Assembly: GCF_024802625.1 (NCBI RefSeq)
Contig: NZ_CP103371.1
Location: forward strand, 1,984,001-2,048,000
Length of the DNA: 64,000 bases
Direction of reading: 5' to 3'
Origin: Massilia sp. H6
Lineage (GTDB): Bacteria > Pseudomonadota > Gammaproteobacteria > Burkholderiales > Burkholderiaceae_D
Below are positions 10,087-18,448 of the stretch, piece after piece. Position 1 is the first letter of the stretch. Every line of letters begins with the position of its first letter. Below the pieces are notes generated by a model that was given only the letters and a program-made list of their open reading frames with translations, searched no databases and was not told the DNA's origin. The translations under genes were made by a program, and so were the position numbers.

Positions 10087-11313
10087 ATGGATCTACCCGC
10101 TAGAAGCATTGCGCTCACCACTGGCGGCGGCGACGCTCCCGGTCTGAATGCCGTGATTCGCGCCGTGGTGCTGGCGGCCGGCCGGCTGGGCTGGGAATGC
10201 TACGGCATCCGCGACGGATTCAATGGCTTGCTGGCGCCGGAACAGTGCCTGGGCGAGCCGGTCGTGCCGCTCACGGCGCATGCGGTGCACGGCATCGCCC
10301 ATCTCGGCGGCACCATCCTGGGCAGTACCAACCGCGGCAACCCGTTGCGCTTTCCGGTACGCCAGGAAGACGGCAGCCTGGCGGAACAGGATCGCACCAC
10401 GGAACTGGTGGCACTGTGCCGCCGGTATGGCTTCGATGCGCTGGTTGCCATCGGCGGCGACGGATCGATGGAAATTGCCGATTGCCTGCAGCGCAGGGGC
10501 TTGCCGATGGTGGGCGTGCCCAAGACCATCGACAACGATCTCGACCATACCATCCAGACCTTCGGCTTCGACAGCGCGGTCGGCTTTGCAACCGAATGCA
10601 TCGACCGCCTGCACAGCACCGCCTGCAGCCAGCACCGCGTCATGGTGGTCGAAGTGATGGGCCGTTACGCAGGGTGGATCGCCCTGCATGCGGGCATGGC
10701 CGCGGGCGCGCATGCGATCCTGTTGCCTGAGATTGCCTTTGACATCGACACGGTGGCCGCAGCCATTGCCCGGCGCGATGCCAGTGGTCACCGCCATGCT
10801 ATCGTGGTGGTGGCCGAGGGCGCGCAGCCGGCAGGCGGAGCACGCAGCGTGCAGGCCGCGGCCGGTATCGGGCATGCCGAGCGCCTGGGCGGGATCGGTG
10901 CCTGGGTCGTGCAGCAGCTGGCCGAACGCAGCGCCAAGGATTGCCGCGCCGTGGTGCTGGGCCACCTGCTGCGCGGCGGCAGTCCATCGGCGTTCGACCG
11001 CATCGTCGCCGCGCGCTTCGGGGCCGCCGCCGTGCGCGCACTGGCGCGCGGCGAGTCCGGCATCATGGTGACCCTGGCCGAGCACGGTATCGGCACGGTG
11101 CCGCTGGCCCAGGTAGCCGGCCGCAGCAGGCGAGTGGCGCTCGACGGCGACACAGTGCGCACCGCGCTCGAGCTCGGGATCTGCCTCGGCCAGGACGAGG
11201 GCGCCATCGGTTCAGGCATGCCGGCACTTGCGCCCAAGCGTGGCATCACGGCGCAAGCACATACTGCCCCGGCGCCAGGCCCAGGCCAGGCAGGTTCTGC
11301 GGCGGCCGGGTAA
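10087..11313 (+). CDS. pfkA: 6-phosphofructokinase
   Basis: A 408-residue PFK family enzyme that phosphorylates fructose 6-phosphate. Motifs: GGGDAPGLNAVIR near the N-terminus, IGGDGSMEIAD (nucleotide site), PKTIDND (catalytic Asp), EVMGRYAGWIALHAG and LLRGGSPSAFDR (substrate site). The Gly after GGD favours ATP as phosphoryl donor, while Lys in PKTIDND is the residue found in pyrophosphate-type and group III enzymes; the donor is therefore uncertain. It follows the hemerythrin-like gene by six bases and overlaps the convergent PHA synthase by 68 bases, an unusually deep tail-to-tail overlap. The last 30 residues are low-complexity Ala/Pro/Gly. Confidence 0.9.
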   Translation: MDLPARSIALTTGGGDAPGLNAVIRAVVLAAGRLGWECYGIRDGFNGLLAPEQCLGEPVVPLTAHAVHGIAHLGGTILGSTNRGNPLRFPVRQEDGSLAEQDRTTELVALCRRYGFDALVAIGGDGSMEIADCLQRRGLPMVGVPKTIDNDLDHTIQTFGFDSAVGFATECIDRLHSTACSQHRVMVVEVMGRYAGWIALHAGMAAGAHAILLPEIAFDIDTVAAAIARRDASGHRHAIVVVAEGAQPAGGARSVQAAAGIGHAERLGGIGAWVVQQLAERSAKDCRAVVLGHLLRGGSPSAFDRIVAARFGAAAVRALARGESGIMVTLAEHGIGTVPLAQVAGRSRRVALDGDTVRTALELGICLGQDEGAIGSGMPALAPKRGITAQAHTAPAPGPGQAGSAAAG

Positions 11314-13024
11314 GCGGACCGGCGCGTGCCGCCAGCCACGCCTCCCACGCCGGCCACCAGCTGCCCGCATATTGCGGCGCCTCTTGCTGCCAGCGCTCCG
11401 GATCCATGTAGGGTGCGTCTGCGGCCGCGGTGGCAAGCTGGTAGCTGCGCCCTGCGTCGGCGGGCGGCGCCACGACTCCGGCATTGTGGCCGCCCGAGGT
11501 CAGCAGGAAGCTCACCTCGGTGTCGGTCAGCAGTCCGATCTTGTACACCGAACGCCACGGGGCGACATGGTCGGTGCGGGTGCCGACTGCAAATACCGGC
11601 ACCTCGATGTCGGCCAGCGCGACCGGCTTGCCGTCGACCTGGTAGCGGGCGCTGGCCAGATCGTTGTTCAGGAACAGGCGGCGCAGGTATTCCGAGTGCA
11701 TCCGGTAGGGCATGCGGGTGGCGTCGGCATTCCAGGACATCAGGTCGGTATGCCGTTCCGGTACGTCGAGCAGGTAGTGGCGCAGCCGCCGCGACCAGAT
11801 CAGGTCGTTGGAGCGCAGCAGCTGGAAAGCGCCAGCCATCTGGCGGGTGTCGAGATAGCCGCGGCTCCACATCGACGCCTCCAGGAAACTGACCTCGCTT
11901 TCGTCGATGAACAGCGACAGCTCGCCCGGTTCGGTGAAATCGACCTGGGCCGCCAGCAGGCTCAGGCTCGCGAGGCGGCGGTCATGGTCGCGCGCCATGG
12001 CGCTGGCCGCGATCGCCAGCAGGCTGCCGCCGAGGCAATAGCCGCATGCATTGATTTGCGAGGCGCCGGTGTCGCGCACGATGGCGTCGAGCGCGTCCAT
12101 GATGCCGAGCCTGCGGTAGTCGTCCAGGCCAAGGTCGCGGTCGTTTGCATCGGGATTCTTCCACGAGATGACGTAGACGGTGTGGCCGTGTTCGACCAGG
12201 TAACGCACCAGGGAATTGTGGGGCGACAGGTCGAGGATGTAATACTTCATGATCCAGGCGGGCACGATCAGCAGCGGCGCCGCATGCACCTCGGGCGTGA
12301 CCGGATCGTAGCGCAGCAGCTCGGCCAGGCGATTGCGGAGCACGACCTTGCCCGGGGTACAGGCCACATCGCGGCCGGGCTGGAAGCTCGAGCGCTCCGG
12401 TACGCCGCTGACAGCGCGCCAGGCATCGCTGAGTGCACGCCTGGCGCCCCCTACCAGGTTGATACCGCCGCGTTCGAAGGTCGTGCGCAGTACGACCGGG
12501 TTGGTGGCGACGAAATTCGACGGGGCCACGCAGTCGAGCAGCTGGCGCGCGACGAAGGTGGTCACATCGGCATGATGACGTGACATGCCGCGCACGCTAT
12601 GGGTGGCGCGGTGCCACCATTGTTGTTGCAGCAGGAAGCCCTGGTTGAGCACGTTATACGGCCACCGGTGCCAGTCGGGGTCGCTGAAGCGCTTGTCTTG
12701 TGCCAGGGGCTGTACCGGTTCGGCCGGGCTCGACACGGCGGCGCCGGCACAATACTGGAGCCAGCGCAGCGTTGCCGACGCCGCATGGATCGCCAGTTCG
12801 GCCTGTTTGTCGGGCGAAAGCAGCAGGTGGCTGCTCCAGTCGAACCAGGCCATCGCAAGCGCCGCTGGCGACAGGTTGCCGGTGAATTGGCCGAGCCAGG
12901 CATGCAGGGGCAGGTCGATCGCGGCATGGCCGATGTCGGATTCCGGGTAGTCGTGGTGCGTGCCCTGCCAGGCGCTGGCGTCGCGTTCGCGTATGACGGT
13001 GGAGGGAAAGCTGGGCTGCTTCAT
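11246..13024 (-). CDS. phaC: Class I poly(3-hydroxyalkanoate) synthase
   Basis: Polymerises hydroxyacyl-CoA to PHA storage granules. The 592-residue length fits class I enzymes. The lipase-like box GYCLGG holds the nucleophile Cys at residue 330 (the equivalent of Cys319 in Cupriavidus), with the Asp in GTRTDHVAPW and the His in SGGHNAG completing the triad. It follows a tandem-Usp gene by nine bases and so is likely co-transcribed with it from a promoter with an FNR-type box. No phaA or phaB is nearby, so this may be a second, condition-specific synthase; that is an inference. Confidence 0.92.
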   Translation of the reverse strand: MKQPSFPSTVIRERDASAWQGTHHDYPESDIGHAAIDLPLHAWLGQFTGNLSPAALAMAWFDWSSHLLLSPDKQAELAIHAASATLRWLQYCAGAAVSSPAEPVQPLAQDKRFSDPDWHRWPYNVLNQGFLLQQQWWHRATHSVRGMSRHHADVTTFVARQLLDCVAPSNFVATNPVVLRTTFERGGINLVGGARRALSDAWRAVSGVPERSSFQPGRDVACTPGKVVLRNRLAELLRYDPVTPEVHAAPLLIVPAWIMKYYILDLSPHNSLVRYLVEHGHTVYVISWKNPDANDRDLGLDDYRRLGIMDALDAIVRDTGASQINACGYCLGGSLLAIAASAMARDHDRRLASLSLLAAQVDFTEPGELSLFIDESEVSFLEASMWSRGYLDTRQMAGAFQLLRSNDLIWSRRLRHYLLDVPERHTDLMSWNADATRMPYRMHSEYLRRLFLNNDLASARYQVDGKPVALADIEVPVFAVGTRTDHVAPWRSVYKIGLLTDTEVSFLLTSGGHNAGVVAPPADAGRSYQLATAAADAPYMDPERWQQEAPQYAGSWWPAWEAWLAARAGPLTRPPQNLPGLGLAPGQYVLAP

Positions 13025-13033
13025 GGCTTGGCC

Positions 13034-13858
13034 TCAGTGCGCCAGCAGGACCGGCATCGCGGCGCGCTCGAGCAGCATCCGGGTGACGCCGCCGAGCAGG
13101 ATTTCGCGGTAACGGCTGTGGCCGAACGCACCGGCAACCAGCAGTCCGGCGCCACTGGTGCGGGCAATGTCGAGCAGCGCAACGCCAGTGGCGGCCTGCG
13201 TGCGCTCGAGGACCACCTCGACCCGGACCCCGTGACGCGCGAGATACAGGGCCATGTCGGCGCCGGGTTCGTCGCCGTGCAGGCCCGATTCGCGGTCGGG
13301 GTTGACCAGCGTGAGGTGCACCCTGCCTGCCTGTACCAGCAGGGGAAGCGCGGCCTGGATCGCCCGGATCGCCTGCGCGCTGCCGTCCCAGCCGACGACG
13401 ATGCGCTCGGACAGCGATGCGCCCGCATAGGTCGGCGGTACGACCAGCACCGGCCTGGGGCCATGTAGCGCCAGGTATTGCGGCAGTGCGCGCAGCGCGG
13501 CCGGCTCGCCGCTGTCCTGGCCCAGCACGGCCAGGTCGGCATAGCGCGACTGCAGCAGCAACGCGAAACGGTGATCTTCTTCGACCATGCGCTCTTCGAT
13601 GGATTGCACGCCGAGGCGGCGCGCGCGTTCCGAAAACTGCTGCAGGCTGGCGCGCGCCGCGCTGCGCAGGGCATCGAAATCTTCGCGCGGCGCCAGGCGC
13701 ATCGAGCCGGCCAGCATGACAAAGGCGGGCCAGGACAGGCCCGTCGCGGCGCTACCGACCAGATGCGCATCGTGCGCCTTGGCCAGCCAGGCGGCGGCCT
13801 GCAGGCGGGCATCCATCGCGGGGCTGTCGTCGACTTGCACGATGATGGTCTTGAACAT
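13034..13858 (-). CDS. Universal stress protein with two UspA domains
   Basis: A 274-residue protein with two Usp domains in tandem (first from MFKTIIVQVDD to about residue 145, second from IVVGWDGSAQA onward). The second domain carries AGAFGHSRYREILLGG, matching the family's nucleotide-binding region. AAAGGAT lies upstream of the ATG. It is nine bases ahead of phaC, and an FNR-like box sits about 118 bases upstream of its start. In Pseudomonas, similar tandem Usp proteins are under Anr control; that the same holds here is inferred. Confidence 0.9.
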   Translation of the reverse strand: MFKTIIVQVDDSPAMDARLQAAAWLAKAHDAHLVGSAATGLSWPAFVMLAGSMRLAPREDFDALRSAARASLQQFSERARRLGVQSIEERMVEEDHRFALLLQSRYADLAVLGQDSGEPAALRALPQYLALHGPRPVLVVPPTYAGASLSERIVVGWDGSAQAIRAIQAALPLLVQAGRVHLTLVNPDRESGLHGDEPGADMALYLARHGVRVEVVLERTQAATGVALLDIARTSGAGLLVAGAFGHSRYREILLGGVTRMLLERAAMPVLLAH

Positions 13859-13975
13859 GAAGATCCTTTCGTCTAGCCTTGCGGTCGATGGGCGGTTTGC
13901 ATAGCGAGCTACGGCGAGCGGCGGTATTGCCGACTTTACGCCGGGTGCCGGGCGATGTCAGCGGCGCGGATGATC

Positions 13976-13989
13976 CTGATCAAAATCAA
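13976..13989. promoter_or_regulatory. FNR/Anr-type box upstream of the usp-phaC operon
   Basis: CTGAT-CAAA-ATCAA on the plus strand, i.e. TTGAT-TTTG-ATCAG on the strand of the genes. It matches the FNR/Anr consensus at 9 of the 10 fixed positions. It lies in the 238-base gap between the slipin gene and the usp gene. The rest of that gap holds no gene I can support. Confidence 0.6.
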
Positions 13990-14096
13990 TGCAGATTTTT
14001 TTGTGCCAATGGCGCACAATCAAGCCAGGTCCCCCGTGATCGTGACAAGCATCCGGTCGCGTGCGGTGGCAGGGGCCGCACTGCACGCGAGTGCGG

Positions 14097-14867
14097 TCAG
14101 CCGGGGGTGCCGCGCGCGCGCGCCGCCACCACGTCGAGCAGTTCTATCGGCAGCGGAAACACGATGGTCGAAGACTTGTCGCCCGCGATCGCGCCGAGCG
14201 TCTGCATGTAGCGCAGCTGCATGGCGCCCGGCTGCTGGGCCAGCACGAAGGCGGCCTGTTGCAGTTTTTCGGAAGCCTGCAGTTCGCCTTCGGCGTGGAT
14301 CACTTTTGCCCGCCGCTCGCGCTCGGCCTCGGCCTGGCGGGCGATGGCGCGGACCATCGATTCGTCGAGGTCGACGTGCTTGATCTCGACATTGGCAACC
14401 TTGATGCCCCAGGCGTCGGTCTGGGCGTCGAGCACCTGCTGGATATCCAGGTTCAGGTTCTCGCGTTCGGCCAGCATCTGGTCGAGTTCGTGCTTGCCCA
14501 GCACGGAGCGCAGCGTGGTCTGGGCCAGCTGGCTGGTCGCCTCCATGAAATTGGCAACCTGGATAATGGCGCGTTCCGGGTCGACCACCCTGAAGTAGAG
14601 CACGGCATTGACCTTGACCGATACGTTGTCGCGCGAGATCACGTCTTGCGTCGGGACGTCGAGCACGATGGTGCGCAGGTCGACCCGCACCATCTGCTGC
14701 AGCAACGGAATGATGATCACCAGGCCCGGCCCCTTGACACCCCAGAAGCGACCCAGCTGGAACACGACGCCGCGTTCGTATTCGCGCAGCACCCGGATCG
14801 CCGAGACCAGCAAGGCCAGCAGCAGGAAGAACAGGCCGCCAAGGCCGATACCCATACCGGAAATCAT
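14097..14867 (-). CDS. Slipin (stomatin/prohibitin-like, SPFH domain)
   Basis: A 256-residue membrane-anchored SPFH protein. It has an N-terminal membrane hairpin ([20 protein letters not shown]), then the signature [14 protein letters not shown] and a long helical region rich in Ala/Glu ([16 protein letters not shown]) that drives oligomerisation. The ATG overlaps the nfeD stop codon (ATGA, 14864-14867), with GAAGGAGA upstream, so the two are translationally coupled. Slipins and NfeD are a conserved pair thought to organise membrane microdomains; the protease partner may cleave the slipin C-terminus. Confidence 0.93.
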   Translation of the reverse strand: MISGMGIGLGGLFFLLLALLVSAIRVLREYERGVVFQLGRFWGVKGPGLVIIIPLLQQMVRVDLRTIVLDVPTQDVISRDNVSVKVNAVLYFRVVDPERAIIQVANFMEATSQLAQTTLRSVLGKHELDQMLAERENLNLDIQQVLDAQTDAWGIKVANVEIKHVDLDESMVRAIARQAEAERERRAKVIHAEGELQASEKLQQAAFVLAQQPGAMQLRYMQTLGAIAGDKSSTIVFPLPIELLDVVAARARGTPG

Positions 14868-16351
14868 GTTCGTTCTCCTTCTTGTTGAGCAAGGGGTACC
14901 ACTTTCAGGGTCAGGCCGGCGCGGCCGACGACCTGCACCGTTTGCGCCGGCTGCAGCGGCGCGACGCTGACGACCCGCCACAGTTCGCCTTCGACGCGGA
15001 CCCACCCTTCGCGGGTATTGGTCGCGGCCACAGTCTCGACCGCGCACAGCGAGCCGATCAGGCTGGCCGCGCCACTGGTCACCGGACGCCGCCGCGTTCG
15101 CAGGGCCAGGCGCACCGTAGCGAACAGGATCAGGGCGCTGCCCGCGGCGAGCGTGGCTACCAGGCCAGGCGGCACACCATAGCCGGGAAGTTCGGTGTCG
15201 ATCAGCATCAGGCCGCCTGCGACGAAGGCCACGATGCCGCCGAGCCCGAGCATGCCGAAACTGGGCAGGAAGGCCTCGCCGACCATGAACGCCAGTCCGA
15301 GCAGGATCAGGGCCAGTCCCGCGTAGTTGACCGGCAGCAGCTGCAGGGCGTACAGCCCCAGCAGCAGGCAGATCGCGCCGATCACGCCCGGCGCCACCGC
15401 CCCCGGGCTCATGAACTCGAATACCAGGCCGTAGATACCGATGGTCATCAGGAGCAGGGCGACTGCCGGATTGGTGATCGCCGCCAGCAGGTCGGTGCGC
15501 CAGTCGGGCAGGAATTCGACGGGCGCGGCGCCCCGCGTATCGAGGCGCCGCTCCTGGCCCAGCACCACGAGCGTGCGCCCGTCGAGCTGGGTCAGCAGGG
15601 CCGGCAGGTCGGCAGCGATATGGTCGATCACTTTTTGTTCCAGCGCTTCGTTGGCGCTCAGGCTGACCGACTCGCGTACTGCGCGCTCGGCCCAGTCGGC
15701 GTTGCGCCCGCGCAGTTGCGCCAGCCCGCGCAGGTAGGCGGCGGCATCGTTCAGGGTCTTTGCCTTCATGGCCGAGGGTGAGTCCGGCTTGCTGGCCTCG
15801 TCGGCCTGGGGCTTGCCCGGCGCGCCGCGCGGCGCCGGGTCGGAAGCGCCTGGCGGCTGCGACCCGATCCCGATCTCGACCGGCGTGGCGGCGCCGACAT
15901 TGGTGCCCGGGGCCATCGCCGCGATATGGCTTGCATACAGGATGAAGGTGCCGGCGCTGGCGGCGCGCGCCCCGCCCGGCGCTACCCATGCCGCGACCGG
16001 CACCGGCGAAGCCAGGATCGCCTTGACCACGGTGCGCATCGAGGTATCGAGTCCGCCGGGGGTGTCCATCTTGAGAACGAGCAGTTGCTGCCCCTGTTGC
16101 GATGAACGTTCGATGCCGCGCACCACGTGGTCGGCGTTGGCCGGGCCCAGCGCACCGTCGATGGACAGCACGCCGACCGGGGCGGCGCCAAGGGCGGCGC
16201 CTGGCAGCAGAAGGGCAAGGAACAGGGCAAGGAGCAGTGCAGGCAGCAGGGCAGCGGGCACCGGTGACGCGGCGAGTGCGCACTTCGCGCGCCTGCACGC
16301 GTCGCGGGGCAGCGCAATCGGTAGCTGGCGAAAATCATGCATGGCGGACAT
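14864..16351 (-). CDS. NfeD family membrane-bound serine protease
   Basis: A 495-residue, long-form NfeD: signal/membrane segment (about residues 30-57), a ClpP-fold protease domain ([12 protein letters not shown], then [13 protein letters not shown] and [17 protein letters not shown], which holds the candidate nucleophile Ser in ASAGT), four membrane spans (about 300-420) and a C-terminal OB-fold NfeD domain. An insert rich in Gly/Pro/Asp (about residues 165-195) interrupts the protease domain. Start uncertain: ATG at 16351 has GGGAA upstream, an in-frame TTG at 16360 and an ATG at 16342 are alternatives. Coupled to the slipin gene. Confidence 0.9.
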   Translation of the reverse strand: MSAMHDFRQLPIALPRDACRRAKCALAASPVPAALLPALLLALFLALLLPGAALGAAPVGVLSIDGALGPANADHVVRGIERSSQQGQQLLVLKMDTPGGLDTSMRTVVKAILASPVPVAAWVAPGGARAASAGTFILYASHIAAMAPGTNVGAATPVEIGIGSQPPGASDPAPRGAPGKPQADEASKPDSPSAMKAKTLNDAAAYLRGLAQLRGRNADWAERAVRESVSLSANEALEQKVIDHIAADLPALLTQLDGRTLVVLGQERRLDTRGAAPVEFLPDWRTDLLAAITNPAVALLLMTIGIYGLVFEFMSPGAVAPGVIGAICLLLGLYALQLLPVNYAGLALILLGLAFMVGEAFLPSFGMLGLGGIVAFVAGGLMLIDTELPGYGVPPGLVATLAAGSALILFATVRLALRTRRRPVTSGAASLIGSLCAVETVAATNTREGWVRVEGELWRVVSVAPLQPAQTVQVVGRAGLTLKVVPLAQQEGERT

Positions 16352-16448
16352 GATGAACAATTCCCTGGTCGCTTACATAATGAATGACACCTCGCTGTTC
16401 AGGAAGTTCATCATTCAGCCCTGGCGCCAGGGGGCCAGCAGGGGCCGG

Positions 16449-17786
16449 TCAGGCGCGTCCGGGTTCCAGCGCCATCTTGACCAGCAGCGCAATGGTCGCC
16501 GCCACGCCAGCTAAGGCCACCACGGCGAAAATGCCGTCGAACCCGAACTGGCGACGCGCCAGTTCGGCTACCAGGAAGGAACCGGCAATGCCGCCCAGGC
16601 GGCCGACTCCCATCATCCACGACACTCCGGTGGCGCGGCCCCGGGTCGGGTAGAACGAGGCCGCCAGCGACGGCAGCGAACACTGCGCCGTGTTCATCGC
16701 CACGCCCGCCACGAACACGACCCCCATCAGCAGGCCGAGCCCACCGGCGCTGTGGCCGATGGCGAAGATGCTGGCCGCGGTCAGTGCGAAGCCGGCCGCT
16801 GTTACGGCGTTGGCGTTATAGCGGTCCATCAGCCAGCCCGAAAACACAGCGCCGACGCCGCCCAGCGGAAACAGGGCCGCCACCAGGGTAGCGTCGCGCG
16901 GCGACAGGCCGGCGTCCTTGAACAGCAGCGGCATCCAGTTAATCAGCGAGTAAAAGATCACCAGGCCCATGAAATAGCTCAGCCACAGCATCAGGGTACC
17001 CACCAGGTAGGGCGGCGCCACGATCACGCCCAAGCCGCCGCTGGCATGCGTGGACGGCGCCTTTTCGGTCATCACGAAAGCGCTGGCCTGGGCGGCGCTG
17101 GGCGCGATGCGGCGCAGTGTGGCGCGAACCTTGTCCTGGCGACCGCCCCGGGCCAGCAGGAAGCGTACCGATTCGGGCAGCAGCAGCACCACCACGATCG
17201 AGACCAGCACCGGCGCCACGCCGCCGAGCAGCAAGACGCTGCGCCAGCCCCACTGCGGGATCATCCAGGCCGCCAGGAAGCCACCACAGGCCGCGCCCAG
17301 CGGAAAGCCGCAGAACATGGCGTTGGTCAGCATCGAGCGCTTGCGCTCCGGGCAATATTCGCTCATCAGGGTGACGGCGTTGGGCATGGCCGCGCCCAGG
17401 CCGATGCCGGTGACGAAGCGCAGCGTTGCCAGTTCGGTCAGGTCGGTGGCAAACGCAGACCAGGTGCAGGCCAGGCCGAACAGCAATACCGAGACCGCCA
17501 GCACAAGCTTGCGGCCGAAGCGGTCGGACAGCGGGCCGGCAAACAGCGCGCCCGAGGCCAGGCCGAACAGGGCGGCGCTGAGCACCGGCGCCAGGTCCTG
17601 GCGCGACACGCCCCATTGCGCAATCAGCGAAGGCGCAATGAAGCCGATCGCGGCCGTGTCGAAACCGTCCAGCAGCACGATCACGAAGCACAGGCCGAAG
17701 ATCAGCCACTGGAAGGGCGAGAAGCGGTGCTGGTTCAGGAAATCCTGGACATCGGTCGGCTCGGCGGAGCACAGCTGGTCTTGCAT
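16449..17786 (-). CDS. MFS transporter, aromatic acid:H+ symporter (AAHS) type
   Basis: A 445-residue, 12-span transporter. The DGFDTAAIGFIAPSL stretch in span 1 and GPLSDRFGRK between spans 2 and 3 are signatures of the AAHS subfamily (PcaK, BenK, MhpT), which imports 4-hydroxybenzoate and similar acids. GGAGA 7 bases before 17786 selects this ATG over one nine codons upstream. No aromatic-degradation genes are nearby, so the substrate cannot be told. Divergent from the ribbon-helix-helix gene over a 221-base gap. Confidence 0.9.
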   Translation of the reverse strand: MQDQLCSAEPTDVQDFLNQHRFSPFQWLIFGLCFVIVLLDGFDTAAIGFIAPSLIAQWGVSRQDLAPVLSAALFGLASGALFAGPLSDRFGRKLVLAVSVLLFGLACTWSAFATDLTELATLRFVTGIGLGAAMPNAVTLMSEYCPERKRSMLTNAMFCGFPLGAACGGFLAAWMIPQWGWRSVLLLGGVAPVLVSIVVVLLLPESVRFLLARGGRQDKVRATLRRIAPSAAQASAFVMTEKAPSTHASGGLGVIVAPPYLVGTLMLWLSYFMGLVIFYSLINWMPLLFKDAGLSPRDATLVAALFPLGGVGAVFSGWLMDRYNANAVTAAGFALTAASIFAIGHSAGGLGLLMGVVFVAGVAMNTAQCSLPSLAASFYPTRGRATGVSWMMGVGRLGGIAGSFLVAELARRQFGFDGIFAVVALAGVAATIALLVKMALEPGRA

Positions 17787-17965
17787 GTTGCAGTCTCCAT
17801 TGTGTTGTTGCAACTCCCCGGAGTCTGGCCGCCACGGTCCAGCTGTCGTGCGCGATGCGTGTCGACGTCAGACCGGCGTCAACGGCGCCAGCCGGGCAAA
17901 GGCGGTCATTGTACGCGTGCCCGGCAGTGGCCCGCGCGACAAATTTCACGACAAGCGGACTTGAA

Positions 17966-17994
17966 ATACTCCGTATATACTCCATCTGGAGTAT
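17966..17994. promoter_or_regulatory. Operator: ATACTCC half-sites upstream of the RHH regulator
   Basis: ATACTCC occurs at 17966-17972 and again at 17977-17983, 11 bases apart (one helical turn), and the second copy is mirrored by GGAGTAT at 17988-17994. Stacked half-sites at one-turn spacing are typical for ribbon-helix-helix repressors. It ends just before the AAGGAG ribosome site of the RHH gene, so autorepression is likely. Confidence 0.65.
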
Positions 17995-18007
17995 AAGGAG
18001 CCATAAA

Positions 18008-18424
18008 ATGAAACTCGCCACATCCCCGCAGCGCTTGCCCGACAGCGACAAGGTCACCGTCAACGTGGGCCTGGTCGACCTGGCCCAGGTGGACCTGTTG
18101 GTCAACGAAGGCTTTTATTCAAACCGTACCGACTTCGTGCGTACGGCCATCCGCAACCAGCTCCAGGTGCATGCCGAGTCGATCCGGCAAACCGTGCTGC
18201 GCAAGCGCTATGTGCTGGGACAGCACCGGTATTCGCGCAAGGAACTCGAAGCAGTCGTTGCCGCGCACCAGCGTCTTGACATCCATGTCCTGGGGCTGGC
18301 GGTGATCGAGGACGACGTCACACCGCAACTCGCCGACCAGGCGATTGCCTCGGTCCAGGTGCTGGGCGCATTCATTGCAGCGCCCGCCACCCGGCAGGTG
18401 CTGGCAGACCGCATACACAGCTAA
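18008..18424 (+). CDS. Ribbon-helix-helix (CopG-like) transcriptional regulator
   Basis: A 138-residue protein. Residues 16-55 form a CopG-type ribbon-helix-helix (KVTVNVGLVDLAQVDLLVNE, then YSNRTDFVRTAIRNQ). The C-terminal part has no family I know; it contains a mixed alpha/beta pattern around LDIHVLGLAVIEDDV. AAGGAG at 17996-18001 sets the start. The stop is 24 bases before the PHB depolymerase-family gene, so they are co-transcribed, and the regulator probably controls that gene through the ATACTCC operator. Confidence 0.88.
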   Translation: MKLATSPQRLPDSDKVTVNVGLVDLAQVDLLVNEGFYSNRTDFVRTAIRNQLQVHAESIRQTVLRKRYVLGQHRYSRKELEAVVAAHQRLDIHVLGLAVIEDDVTPQLADQAIASVQVLGAFIAAPATRQVLADRIHS

Positions 18425-18448
18425 TTGCTACACCATAAAGGAATTCTC

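Noticed and set aside
14020-14892. 290-residue alternative frame of the slipin gene
   Set aside because: Overlaps the slipin in another frame on the same strand; the slipin has the SPFH signature and ribosome site.
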